Below, piece after piece: positions 40,026 through 53,014 of a stretch of 64,000 nt of DNA. Below the pieces are notes generated by a model. It did not search any database and was not told where the DNA came from. It saw only the letters and a list, made by a program, of their open reading frames with translations. A program made the position numbers and the translations under genes. How positions within the stretch are numbered: the stretch's first letter is position 1; each line of letters starts with the position of its first letter. Source of the DNA: Rachycentron canadum (Eukaryota; Chordata; Actinopteri; Carangiformes; Rachycentridae); the NCBI GenBank assembly GCA_038496675.1, contig CM076655.1, positions 20,264,005-20,328,004 on the forward strand. The letters are read 5' to 3'.

Positions 40026-42371
40026 GTGACATGCAGACTTATGTGCATGCATAACCAAATGCATTAATAAATTGTAAATGCCTTCAAGCTAAGATTAACT
40101 AATGAGAGCAGCCCCTTTGTCCAGACGGCTGCATGTTTCATAGTAAAGCAATGGGAGGAATGGAAGCCATCCACTCTGGCTTCTGTTAGGCTCACTAAAT
40201 TCATCTTTCTTCACATGGTATCATTACAGTGTCTCTCTGCTCTCACTACATGTGTGTTAGCTGTGGAGTTTATCATCAGACGGACATCGCTCTGGCATTC
40301 GTCTGGAGAACGAGGAGCATTTACACCGCACTACTATTAGCCATTATATTTTCTTTCAATTGGTTCTGACTAAAACTTAAATACAAAAAAATGTATAAAT
40401 TCCCAAATGAAATAAAATATGCATGGATAAGCCACATGGTTGTATTTGTTTAGCAAGTTGGTCAAATGATTCTTTTCACACATTACGGGCTGAAGATCAA
40501 TCCAGCACTACACCAATGTATCCCAGCAGCCTTATGCATCACAGGTAACCATTCACGACAGCTATTTCCTGTCTGGTAATCGACAGCCGAGTCACTGTGA
40601 CACTTAATCCAAATTGTTTTTAATTTCAGCCATGTTACCTGCTGATCAAAATGAATGTGAGGCCCTGAGCAACAGAGTTGAAGCAGCTTTGGCCAGGTGA
40701 TGAAACTGGGCCTAACAAAGAATTCCTTTTTTTCGATGCATGCATTTTAGGTTCGATGCAATCACTCCAACATCTGTTGCTTATTAAGACGGTGCAGTGG
40801 TTACTACAGGTGCAGTAAATTCCCGACCCTGCTTAAGATATTTATTGCTTTTGGGTTTACAGTCAGTCGGGAAAAAAGAGAGCTGAAACACGCCATGGGA
40901 ATCCTTCATACCATTAAAAAATAATTTGGCTGTGTGGGAGCCCTCTGCAGTGATTTAATCTGCCAGGCATATGCTCCTGTGTGTTGGGCTGAAGAGGAAG
41001 CAGAAGAGGTTTGACACCTAAATTCACTGCAGAGGTGGCTTAAATAAGGGAGGACAGACTGATGAATGAATGCATGCATGTTTAGGTACATAGAGTATAT
41101 TAAAATATTTGAACATATCCATTTCCACTCTGTTAAGTCTCTTTAAAGGATCATTTATTCAGTAGAGGTATTTATTCATCCAATGTGAGCCATCTATACC
41201 AATATCTTTATCATATGCATGTAGTGTGTTTGACAGTTTATACATTTGCTTAAACTGTATGTGCACAATATGTGTATTTTTGTTGCAAGTATAAATTATA
41301 TCATCTCTTTCTATGGATATATGATGATAGATTTTTTAAAGTACAGCTGACTGACAGTGTGAGTAAAGCTGCAAATCCTCTGTTTATCTTTACACATGAC
41401 TCACCCAGAGATTAGTCACCATCTCATAGCAGAATGTCACAGAGAATATTGATCACTGCGTCTATCCACAGCTGCTAATACTCTATGACCTGATGAAGAG
41501 CCCTTGAGCAAAACAACAGCTCTCACTAACAAAATAATACACACTGGAAACGCACAAATAAAACGCATGATGACGGCAACGATGTATAATTGAGAGTCGT
41601 GATTGGCCAGTTTGGAGAGAAGCCCGAGTCACTACTTGTCAGTGCATCTGCTTCAAATCATATACTAGTGTTTGATATTATGCCCACTATGTCAAGAAAG
41701 CCACAGTAACACAGCTAGACACAGGGAGAGTGAAAATGCAGCTGATCCTCAAACCTCTAGGGGGCTCACCAGTACTTAGTGTACTGTCACCCACAACAAT
41801 CAGCAGAAACTTCAGACAAACTGGTTGGTCTCCACTCATTTGCATTGACAGAAAGAGAAAAATGAATTGTAGTTGTTCACCATTACAGCACAGTTCTGTC
41901 TACATCCCCTTTCAGACCTCTTACATTTAAAGTCCTATCATCAACAGGTGGACTATTATGACCTGTGAAAGCCTTTTAAGCATAAAGGTCAAAGGTCGCA
42001 GGAAGTCTCAAGAAATTTAATCAGTCCCAGCACTAAAATGCTTGAACACCTTGGCTTTGCTGTGTTGCAACATAATAATGTGAAAGTTTATTGATCCCTG
42101 CAATGAAATGCTCAATTTTTCTGCTGCACTATCCACAGGGAGGCCAGACCAGTGACCCTTGAGGGGGCATGGTGGGATTGACCAACACTTTTCAGCGGGG
42201 CAGATAATTTCCAAGAGGGGCGCTGCTGCACCCAAAGGTCGCCTAACTGGAGGGTAGTTGCTCTACATGAGGTCAACCTGGCCAAGTGGGACGGAGGGAC
42301 ATCTGTTGAAACCTGCTGCAGCAGCAAAATAAAGCATCTGCGGATCATATCAAATGGCCCAACTTGATACC

Positions 42372-42373
<2 letters not shown>

Positions 42374-42426
<53 letters not shown>

Positions 42427-42440
42427 GTGTGTGTGCGTGT
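42374..42440 (+). repeat. TG microsatellite, about 33 units, interrupted by GCG
   Basis: A long TG run with two C interruptions near 42422 and 42436. It lies in intron 1. It produces spurious Val/Cys repeat ORFs on both strands. Confidence 0.95.
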
Positions 42441-44879
42441 GCACATGCACGCATATGTGTTTTTGTGTACAAACAGACAAAAAGTATACTGTTTGGCAGT
42501 ATCCTTTTCCTGGTTTAGTCCACAGCCTACAGTTGTATTTAATCTGCCAACTCAGGATAAAATCATGCAGCAAGAGCCACATCAACATTTGTAGGAATGT
42601 ATTTTTATGAAATTTATGTAATATTTACAGGAGAAAATATTTTAGACAGTTAATTTTTTCATAAAAATAGCCTGTATTGACTAACATCAGAAGCCCTTCA
42701 GCCCTGCCATGAAATGTGTCCTTAATGCAATGCAAAAAGTGTTATCTGAGAGATGATTACAAATTGTGATAAGGTTTTGTAAAGCCACAGCTGCAGGTTG
42801 TTAATGATATTAAATGCACAATGATGTGAAGGCACATGTGCACACACAAGACTTTCAACCCCTCAGGCCCCCCTTGGCCCCGTCCAGCACAGAGAGTGAG
42901 ACTCGTCACCACACAACAGCCTCTCCTCAGGTTACGATGGTTCCCCACCCTTGAATGATTTCTTAGAGCCTCTAATTAGTGCACACACTTGTGTTTGGCA
43001 TCTAAAAGAAGGAAGATTGGGTATCAGTCTTTTCACTACAGCCGTGCATTTGTGTTGACCCTCTGGAATCCGTGTGTCTGAGCCCCTGAGCCTGGATTTA
43101 GACATGATATCAGCAAAATCAGTCGTAAAATGAAAAAAAACCCCATCTTTTTCTTCTATGAAGTAAACTCCAGCAACAATTTCAGGTAAATTAAGTGTTG
43201 ACTTATTTAAAGTGATAATCTGTTAAAATGATTACTGATTCTAGTGATTGTTACTCAGTTTTGGCAAAATTTCTGTTGACGGCCTTGACACAGATTCATT
43301 GGGAACAGCTTTTTTTTTTTTAAATTGGAGAGGTGGCAAAGGAGTGATGGCAATGGCAATGTAAATACAAGAGTGGTACCAATAGAAAATCCCAGTAGTA
43401 CTGACCTTAATTACCTCCGGGAAAGCAATAACCAAGATGAGTGCTTGATAATAACCAAGAACCAGAACAGTTGCCAAGGGCTTCAATAAAGCAAGAACTT
43501 CATATGCACAAATATATGCAGGACCACACAACACATTATAACTGTACATAGGTCCCTAAGTCTCTGTCTCTCTCTTCAAATCATAATCAAGCCCTGTGTC
43601 GTCATTGATGCAGGGTTCCCTATATCAAACTCAATTTCCTTGTCAGCTGTCAAACTCAGAGTCGGTATCAAAGTCAATTATTGTTAAGTGGGCATACTGA
43701 TAGTTTAACAGAAAAAAGAAAGTAAAACAACTGTGAAATGTTTCTCACAAACATTAGGAGACGGGCCGAACCTCCCCCTCTGGCTAGAAACCAGGCGTTG
43801 ACAGATGAACCACGTCTTTTTTAAACCTCTCTCCACAGCTGTGGACGACAGCTTCAGGCTGCTTTGTAGTCACATCTGTGTGCCGGACAGCTGGATGTTC
43901 AGAGAAAATTACAGTTTGATCTGTGGTGAGCCAGAATCGAGGACAGCTTTGCCATACCAGACCCAGACACTACTATTAAGACTGATCAAAGATCCAGGTT
44001 TTTGAAATGAATGTAGCTCAGAGGATTGATAGCTGATCAAAATCCACTTTGTAGCTCCCTGGCTCCAAGACAGAAACTCTCAAACCTGCAATGAACAGCT
44101 TGGAAGAGGTCAATAATGTTTTCAACTAATGATTTCTAAATTGATCTGGGAGCGCACATAACTGTGCTGGAATCTCAGTAAAGCTTAGGTTGCAGATTGG
44201 ATAACTGCCAAATTCACACACTGGGTAAGTTTGTCTTTACACATCATCCTCCCCTTGTCCCATTGCTTTAATCTTATCTTAAATTATGGAAATCCAAGTA
44301 ACATAGACCTCCCAGTGCTCATTGTGCTAAATGCCCTGGCTCTTAAAAACCTAAATCATTGTAGCCAGTAAGTAACAGCCGTGTAGATACTACAGCTGTT
44401 TAGAATTCGAAAAAATCATTGAAAATTTACACAGCAAACATAACCTCTCAACAACCCTTTAAGGAGCTTGGAGCAATGCAAGCAAATCTGAGTAAAGCCT
44501 AAAGAGGAAAGCGTAAAGAGGTCTGATGAGATTTTCAGCTGTGGCAAATTGAACGATAAACCTAAATCTGCAGACAAGGAAGCAAGGAAAAGAAATTATT
44601 ATTCAATTGTTGAATTTTAAGAATTAAATTCTCTAGTCTCCACCTCTGCCTCAGAAACAGATTGATTTCTTTACGCTGGTTGCCCCAGATCTCTAATTAC
44701 TGCCACCCCACCAAGCCTTCCTAACCTTTTGGCCCAGCTGTCTAGAGAGAAGAAAGCTGCGGTGCAGAACCCTGGGTAATGAAAGTGTTTTCCTTCCAAC
44801 CTGTACCTATTTACCAAGGGAGGGTTAGCTGAGCACTGCTCATTTCTTGCTATACTGTATGTTACTAGCCACTACAACC

Positions 44880-45060
44880 ATGGTTTCTTGCTTTGGTCAA
44901 AAGCAATGTGACGGCAGTTGTTGGAACAAGTAAGGAGTGGTTCACTGTCCAGAATTCTCAGAGGATTCAAACCGACGACCCCCTGGTCAAAAAGTTTGCT
45001 TACAAAACGTCTACCAATAACCACCCACCCAGTCCACTCCAAAGCCAAATGCATATCCAC
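44880..45060 (-). mobile_element. possible tRNA-derived SINE head
   Basis: The reverse strand reads GGGTGGTTATTGGTAGACG, CTTTTTGACCAGGGGGTCG, TCGGTTTGAATCCTCTGAGA. It has a B-box-like GGTTTGAATCC at the spacing expected for a tRNA-related promoter. The downstream body is not recognised, so this may be coincidence. Confidence 0.3.
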
Positions 45061-47254
45061 CAAACCCCAGAGAACAATATGTGTACACACATGCCAGAGT
45101 CACAATTTGTGCTAAACCAGGCAAGTTTGTATTTGGATCTCCATAGTTGACATGAGTAGCAATTTGAGGATTAGAAAATGGGAAAATTGATGTTTCTAAG
45201 AGGAAACGTCTGAAGGCAAGGGCAGTGACTTATTGTCTGCAGGTTAATTCCCATAAGAGGGGAATACAATTATTGTATAATTGCAATGTTGCTCACAGAG
45301 CAGCTCTCTATGGATCCATTCATCCAAGGGTTTCCACAGGATTTGTATTTCAGTCATTATGGCAGCAGTGTTTAAAGAAATACAAAGATGTTGTGTACAG
45401 TCAATGAAAGCAAACTCACAAAAAGCTAAACTAAATCTTTTGATGAATTGCCTCATCTCACTCTCTCCCTCTCTCACTCTGCCTCTCTTATCGGTCTTAG
45501 CTGTATTCTCGTATGTGAATGTTATGAATAACTGGCTCCACGACTCTAAAACCTACAACTCAAAACGTATTTATATAGGTCTGCTGTTGACAGTTGATTC
45601 CCCCAAAACAACTGACCAATCAGAGCATTTGTGGGCTTAAGAGCAGGGACATCATCTTCCTATATAGTTAGTTAGCTACTTTGCTAAATTAACGCAGTAT
45701 CCACATGAAAATGACAAGCCTGGGTAAGATCATTGCAGCTGTGCAAGTTGTTATACATTCACACAGGGACACATTTATTTGATTGATATGAAAAAAGTCA
45801 ACTGCTCATGACTTTAAACTTTCATGGCAGCATTTGTGTAAACTTACATTACTTTGATGGGATGGATTTATCACCCCCTAGTGATTGTTTAGGGAAAAAA
45901 GTGAAGCAAACTTCAGATTGCGTCTGACAGTCAGACCACAGTGTTTCCAAATATAGGGTCGAATTTAACTATGTGATTTATTCATTGAACATCAGATTTC
46001 ACTTTAACTGTCACCTGTTTTGTCTGTTTTTCAGGGGGCTAATTGTAAGTAAATTATTGAGCTACACTATAACGACTTTCATATGAAAACAAACCAGAGT
46101 CATACAAACAAATCCAAAGAGCAAATTAAAAAACCTGCAGCTGTAATTGAAAGAGGAATATGATTATGATTTACTCACATCTAGTAAACTCAGTGGTGTG
46201 TAATTTAATCAGTTGTTCTCTGGATGTAATTGCAGCTTATCAATCCACCAGGGGGAGTTTTATTAAGTGTCTTTATGCACCTAAACCATGTTTGACACTT
46301 TAATCGCCTTCACCATGACTAAGATGTTTTTGCTGTGACGTTACCAGACTCAGTGGGTCTAATTTTTATGTGCTTGTTTGGGGCATGTTTTTAAAAAATG
46401 ACACATAATGGAGATACTAAGCACTAAGCACCCAGTTTACCCTTTTAATTGTCCACACAGATCATTAAACCTCTGACTGTCCTGCATTTGACGAAAGGCC
46501 ACCAAGTGCTGCTCTCTGACTGCTCATAAAAAGGCCTTTCAATCATCTGAGTCCATTTGCCTCTAAACATAACCCCCCTGTTGGATGCAATCCTTATCAG
46601 GGAAACAAAAACAAGAAATGGAAGTACACTGCCAGCTACTAAGAGCCTTACTTTATCTTTGGAAACGATAAATATTCATGAAGTTGCATTTAAGGAACAA
46701 TAGCCGTGTAATTACCTCCTGAGATAAATGGTTACAAAACACATGCCTTTCTCTCCAGTGCTTGTGGAAAGTACGGATCTGGGTAAATACTTCACACTAA
46801 AACTTCACAGTTCATTTCCTGAGCCAAGCAATCACTAGCTGTGGTCTAAACAGCAACCTGTAATTAGCATGTGTGTGAGGAACTACATTTAGTTTCTGAG
46901 AAATCACTAATGTTTTGCTGATTAGACAATTGTTGGGTGAAACTTCAAGAAAAAGTTGTTGTATCTTAGATCATCGAGAATGAATTGCTTACATATCATA
47001 TTAATTATTATTAAATTGGATCAAATGCCTCCATGTGAGACAGCTGTTCTTTTTAACCTTCAGCAAATAAACTCTACTGTGAACTACAAAACAACGTCTG
47101 GGCAGTAAGAAGTGAAGCTGTAATTACTTTTAACAAAAACTAATAAGTCACACAGTTGATTCATATTTTCAAGCTCAACGAGAGTAAATCATTCATACAT
47201 TTGCCGGGCTACACACTGCCTGACTATTTGTTAGGGTGTTGCCACTGTCATGAG

Positions 47255-47336
47255 GACGAGGTGGCCGAGTGGTTAAGGCGATGGACTGCTAATCCATTGT
47301 GCTCTGCACGCGTGGGTTCGAATCCCATCCTCGTCG
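47255..47336 (+). tRNA. tRNA-Ser (anticodon GCT), copy 1
   Basis: This 82-nt sequence folds as a class II tRNA. The acceptor arm is GACGAGG/CCTCGTC with discriminator G. The A box is TGGCCGAGTGG. The anticodon stem ATGGA/TCCAT encloses loop CTGCTAA, with GCT at 47288-47290. A long variable arm (GTGC/GCAC) and B box GGTTCGAATCC complete it. It would decode AGC/AGU serine codons. It lies in pdgfc intron 1 on the opposite strand. I find no TTTT within about 300 nt downstream, which is unusual for a Pol III gene, so expression is less certain than the perfect body suggests. Confidence 0.93.
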
Positions 47337-47469
47337 AGATGGATCATTTCCTGTCTTTCTGTATCAGATGTTTCCAAAATCACCCACTCAACATATTTCT
47401 GTGTTTCTCTAAAATGGTGCAATAATTACAACATGTGGACCCATATAATCCCACAGGGTTTCTGTTCCA

Positions 47470-47676
47470 ACTAAAAGGCAGGCAGGTACAGTGAACAACT
47501 ACAACACGTGGGCAACAGATGGAAAAGAAAATCCACTGAGGGCAATTTGTGGTGATTCCTTGCATTTGAAGAGGGTCAGCAGGGACGTATGCAAAAAATC
47601 TGCTTAAATGTTACAGTTGATGGTTGTGAAGTCGTGTAGCTGGAATCTGTTTTGTTATCTGCCGTGCCTTCTTAAG
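47470..47676 (+). repeat. duplicated upstream flank, unit A (before tRNA copy 2)
   Basis: It shares ordered blocks with 48628-48835: ACAAC..GTGGGCAACA, GGAAAAGAAAA.CCAC, TCAGCAGGGAC, GTATGCAAAAAA, ATGGTTGT and TAGCTGGAATCTGT. The matching blocks keep order and similar spacing, so the two tRNA loci arose from duplication of a segment including the flank. Confidence 0.7.
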
Positions 47677-47758
47677 GACGAGGTGGCCAAGTGGTTAAGG
47701 CAATGGACTGCTAATCCATTGTGCTCTGCATGTGTGGGTTTGTATCCCGTCCTTGTTG
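47677..47758 (+). pseudogene. decayed tRNA-Ser(GCT), copy 2
   Basis: This 82-nt copy aligns without gaps to copy 1 and keeps the GCT anticodon (47710-47712), but has nine substitutions. Seven fall at CpG positions of copy 1 and are C-to-T or G-to-A. The T loop reads TTTGTAT instead of TTCGAAT, losing C56 and A58, which are needed for the tRNA elbow and the internal B-box promoter. The acceptor arm still pairs only through two G-U wobbles. No T-run terminator lies close by. It is most likely a silent relic. Confidence 0.82.
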
Positions 47759-48627
47759 AGCTCAGGTTCAGTTTCCTCTGCCAAGTTAACTGTCTGCAAC
47801 TCCAGACAAGATCAGTTATTGTTCCAAATCCCTTCTTCTGAACTCACATGCTGACACAAATACTTGGAGAAAAGCTAGGTGCTTCTTAAGAGATGTATTA
47901 GCTCCAATGCCACAGCTTATGCTTAGCACGTGAAAGGAAGTGCACATTGTTTGCAGGGCAGTGACTTTCAGTACTGCTCAATCAACCAAAAAAAATGAGT
48001 AAATCACCTCAGGCACCAGTGATACAATACAATGTAATCCTGGATCTCCAGTTTGATAAATATGTTGATAGTTGTGCACCAAAATATTGCTTAGAGGTTT
48101 GTGGTTCTCCAGGGTAGAAGTACACAACTGGAAGTTTATTTTTACTGCAATTATTTAGTTATTTCCTATGATGATTGATAGTTAAATAGTATAAATATGC
48201 TATTCAAATTACATTTGGTTTACCAAAACAACTGGCCTGAAATCAAGCCAGTGGTTTGAACTTGCTTCAAATTATTCTCTGGTATTCATTGTGGAGAAAA
48301 GGTCTTTCTGAATTGTATTCATTAAGGTGACAGCGGGAATTTATACCATGTTCTTCACACATTATCTTCTGCCATGAACAACAGAAAAGAAGAATTTCAT
48401 GTCTTCAGGAGAATTCTCTGCCATTTGAGCTAATCGGATATCATGAGAACTGATTCTTCGTTACCAAGTCAGTGCCAAACTTCTGAAAATGTGACTGTGA
48501 TTCGTGATTAACGATCGAAGAGTCGATTCTTTCGGGGATTGATGGGCAGTATAATAACCCTACAAGCATCCTAGTCCGACATCAAACTAAAAGAGAAGGA
48601 GGCTGGTACTTTTTTTTTTTTTTTTTT

Positions 48628-48835
48628 TACAACATGTGGAAAGTGTGGGCAACATGTCCACCACGACTGGAAAAGAAAACCCACCTAAAGTAATTTATGA
48701 AGATTTTTCATATCTGATGAGGATCATCAGGGACAAATACCCTGTATGCAAAAAAATAACTGAAAATGCAAAGAAATGTTATGGTTGTTGGTTGTAGGTA
48801 GCTGGAATCTGTAGTAGCAGTCCACACAACACAAG
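48628..48835 (+). repeat. duplicated upstream flank, unit B (before tRNA copy 3)
   Basis: This is the homologue of 47470-47676 and is preceded by a T20-type tract at about 48610-48629. It is diverged by many substitutions and small indels. Confidence 0.7.
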
Positions 48836-48917
48836 GATGAGGTGGCCGAGTGGTTAAGGCGATGGACTGCTAATCCATTGTGCTCTGCACGCGTGGGTTC
48901 AAATCCCATCCTCGTCG
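48836..48917 (+). tRNA. tRNA-Ser (anticodon GCT), copy 3
   Basis: This 82-nt class II tRNA differs from copy 1 at two places. C3 is T (G-U pair in the acceptor stem) and G57 is A in the T loop (purine kept). Both changes are at CpG sites. The A box, anticodon GCT (48869-48871), variable arm and B box GGTTCAAATCC are intact. TTTT at 48942-48945, about 25 nt downstream, is a suitable Pol III terminator. It looks functional, and is the best candidate of the three for expression. Confidence 0.92.
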
Positions 48918-48941
48918 AGATATAAATACACTTTCTAGCTC

Positions 48942-48945
48942 TTTT
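48942..48945 (+). terminator. TTTT Pol III terminator of tRNA copy 3
   Basis: Four T residues lie 25 nt after the tRNA end (context GCTCTTTTGCTGG). Copies 1 and 2 have no equivalent nearby. Confidence 0.5.
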
Positions 48946-51900
48946 GCTGGACCATGTCACTCACTACTCTGTTCTAAACAAACTCAAACCTCAATTTAAA
49001 CATTTGTGATTAATTTGACTTGTGAATAGATAACATGCTCATATACACCTCACTCTTACAGTTACCTTAACCCACACCCAGGCAAGATTTTACAGTGAAT
49101 TCGGACAATCCTCTTTTTCTTATAACCAAAACAACTGTATCTCTCATAAATCACTTAATATGTTGGTCTTTGATGCTTCACCAGTTGTTTGATTCTTTCC
49201 ACTATTATTCATTTCTGAGGGCATGTTAAAATGGTAGGTAGATAATGAATGATGATGTTTTCTTAATGGGGAATTTAGGTTGGAGAATGGTCTCATTATT
49301 GTAATCTGTCTTTTTGGAAAATATATTTAGTTGCACAATGCTTGCGTTTGGGAATTTCATAATATGCTCCAATGCACCCTGCATGTAATGGTATGTAAAA
49401 CAAAATTTAGGATTCGTGGAACTAATGTGTTGCACTGTTCTCATTAGTCTCTTTACAAAAAAAGGCTTTGTAAGAGCAGAGTGCTGAACTATGTCTGTTC
49501 AACATAATAGACATCCTGGCAGCAACGGAGTGGTGAAAAATGTTTCATGTCCACTGCATGCATGGAAACGTGTCAATGATGTGCCTGAGAAAATCCTTCA
49601 ACACGGGCATCCGATGTTGCAAACTACGCCAAAAACAATCCAACTCACCAACCCACTTTAAATTTGAGCTAAGGCCTGTCAACAGGTGTGAAGAGAGACA
49701 AAGTGTTAAACAAACCTGGCTGTCAAGGAAGAGAATGAAAGATATAGTCTGACAAAAATTGCTATGTATGAAAGATCTGTCTTGTCAATGGCATCTCATT
49801 AGCTGGCGTGGTTCCGGGAAGTTCTGATGTTGTTGTCTGTAAAACCCCTAATTAGAGGCTGCTGAACAGATGTAAAATGAGAGAAATGCAAGAAGAAGGA
49901 AGAAGGGAGTTTAACACCTTCTCTATGAACTGCTTGGTAACCTGTCATACTCTTAAGGATTACTCATTCACAAGGCGTGCTTCAAGCAATTATCACACAA
50001 TCTTCCCTGTGAAGTGGAAAAGGGATTTAATAAAAAGTCTTGGAGAGCTATGCAATAAAATGTTTGATTATAAAATTGCATCATGGAGAGGAATGTGCAT
50101 ATCCACATGTTATTTAATCTAATTAGCTGTTATGTGTGTATTTTTCTGATCTTTCTGTCTGTGTTTGAATATCCATTGATGGCACTCAAAAAGTAAACAG
50201 CTGTTGTTTACTGTGTACACTGATGCATTAGCACCAACAGAAATGTTAAGCTTTGTACACGACAATGTCAGACCATCAATTTTAGACCAATCCACTTTGA
50301 ATATCATTTTTACTAAGCACCACTGTCAAATATGAAAAATTATTTTATTTATTGTGAATGTGAGGCCACAACAAAGGGGAGTACATATGTTTTTCTTGCT
50401 GGTGTATAAACCAGAGCTTAACACGTCAGAAAAAGCGAAACTTAAATTCCACATGTGTATACCGCTATGTTTCATGGCTGAGATTTAACACCAAACACTA
50501 AACTGCTGCAGAGCAGATATCCTAAGTCAGCAGCAATGTGTTTAATGTACACATTAACATCAAGTAAAGGTGGGAAACACAGTGAAAAAAACAATAAATA
50601 ATGATTTCCTTTCCTTAATGCCCATTACTGATTTTGTGGAGAGCTGCCCAGTTTATGTCATGTTAATTATCTCCTAGACGGAAATACAAATTCACTCCAC
50701 CCTCATTCCAGACTGAAAACATTATCTCTGACTGCATTCAAGACTAAAGGGCTTTAATTTACACGACATAAGTTCAGACACTTTTCTCGGGTTTACAGAC
50801 ACCTGGACATTTTCACTTGTCAATCATAGGTCCGACTAAAAACACAACTAAAAGGCTGCCCTGCATTTAGTTGAGGCAGTTCGAGTGTTGTGTTGTGCGT
50901 TCTGATCCGTTGGCACAGCTAACCGGCACACCCACATGGAGCAGAGCCATAATTAAGGTTATTAGTTACACCTGTGCTTTTCCTGCTATGACAAGTCAAA
51001 ATGTCTGCTTCATGAAATGCCAACCATCTAGCAAAACCCTCCAGGATTAGGGTTCTCCATTTACTATTACTGTTTTGTGAACAGCGTAGTCGAAAAAGAA
51101 CCAAACCAGCGGTTAATTATGGTATAACCAATACTTCCTACAAGACTACTACATAATACTCTGGGCATTTGACGGTGCTTTGGCAAAACCATGGAGAAAA
51201 CCAACCGGTTGCAATACATCACATTACATCCACTCCTAAGCTTGTTTGACATCCTTTGATTACACCACCCAGTGTAATTCCAGATCCTCTATAAACTTGC
51301 CTATGTTTTCACCACATGACTGAATTTGTCATATGTTGTATGCCTCAACTGGAACTGAACCACATAACATCTGGGCATTGGGCCCTTTTCTCTCCACACC
51401 TCTGCACCAACTGCCTAACCACAACCAGAATCAGATTCCCTTTTTAATCATCAAGTGTGCATGGCAGCGTGTGCAGAGAGAAATCAGCCACTCACGCCGG
51501 CACAGTGTTGCAACTTCAGCAGTCAACTGGACGTCCAAGTAACAAGAGAACCGAATGTGAAAAATAACTGGGCATTTCTAACTGACTTACTGGAAGAGTA
51601 CTGTGTGTTTTAGCTCAGGGCTGTTGAACGAATAATGTGCACTTTTCCAGTAACTCGGTCAGTGTCATTGCCAAGTTGTTTTTTTTTTTTTTTACATCCT
51701 ACAGGACAAGGACAGCTCCTCACACTGCCACAAAGTCAAAGATTGCACAATGTATCACATTCATCACACAACAGTTTCCTCAGTTGACAACAGTGAATGG
51801 AGAGGAAAAGGCCACGTCCAGTGTCAGGATATCATGTACACCCCAACTAATGTAAAAAGATAATTGAATTGAATTTGATGCATGCCCTCTGTCGGTTGTT

Positions 51901-53014
51901 AGTGTTAGAGCAGAGTAAAACCCAAAGTAGAAGCCACCAGAGCGACAGGGTTTGAACCTATATCTCCAAGACAAAACATTTTCTAGTACTGTGGATCAAC
52001 CTGTAATACCACGGAGCTGGTCTGAGCAAGGGGTCATTTCACTCTGATTTTATTAAATGGAGATTGCTGCAAGATGGTGTTCAGTGTACATGCACACACG
52101 CAGATTGTAAAATTATTCTAGTCAGTCATAAGACCTAATAGCTAATGTGCATTTTCATTCCATTTGGGCCGTAGAAATGGATACTCTCCCATGGGGATCC
52201 AAGTGTAAGCATGCCGAGGCAGAGCATATCCAGTCTGCACCGAAAACCTATTTGTGCTTTGGGAAAAGCCATACATTCTCAAAATAGTATGTGTGATTGG
52301 GTTACCGTCTCTGTATGCCACTGGCATAGCGTCGTATATCACATCTCACCATGTGCTAGGTGACATAATCCAGCCAGCATGGGACGGCGCTGCACCGATG
52401 ATTACTGGGACAGGTGTGTTTTTTATCCCCCCTCCCCTAAATGCATTAGAGCTGGGATATTTCACATCTCCATTTAATAGCTTCAGGTGCTTTTCTCACA
52501 TAAAGAAGACACAGTGGTAGTTTGATTTCCAGGGGCATGTGTGATGTGTGAGTTAGTATTGTAAGTATTTTAGGTAATGGGACCTGAAAGCCAGAAAAAT
52601 CCCGTCCGTATAAACTTTGGAGGGATGAATATTTGAACGGTGCTGCATCTTTAGGATGCACCACACGTCACATTAGCAATACATGGAGAAAAAAGGCAAT
52701 TTTGTTCGGATGTACATCAGTTCAGCTAGGCATAATGAGCTTCAGCAAGGAAAGCCAGTCAGCCTGATGTCCCAGTGCTGTCTCTGATATGAAGCACATG
52801 AGGTTACATTGCATAAAATTTATATTAAAAAAAAAAAAAAGCACTATAATCAGCTGTGACAAGCGTAAAAGATCTTTAAACGCACATTTGGTGGATACTC
52901 AAGACCTTATTGGCATAGTAAAAAGTAACTGGAAAGCTGAGTGCACTTGTGAAGTTATTTTTATTGACATTTGCTTACAGTTTTTTCTATTGCAACTTGT
53001 CATGTTTTAAGTCA

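Noticed and set aside
42112..42610. ORFs rich in Thr-His or Cys-Val repeats
   Set aside because: They are translations of the TG/CA microsatellite at 42374-42440.
47156..47425. 89-codon ORF containing DEVAEWLRRWTANPLCSA
   Set aside because: This is translation through tRNA-Ser copy 1. The similar ORFs at 47608-47841 and 48727-48960 come from copies 2 and 3.
51930..52015. tRNA-like sequence on the minus strand with a GGTTCAAACCC B box
   Set aside because: No acceptor-stem pairing or complete cloverleaf could be formed, and the SINE body downstream was not recognised. It may be a degraded SINE head.
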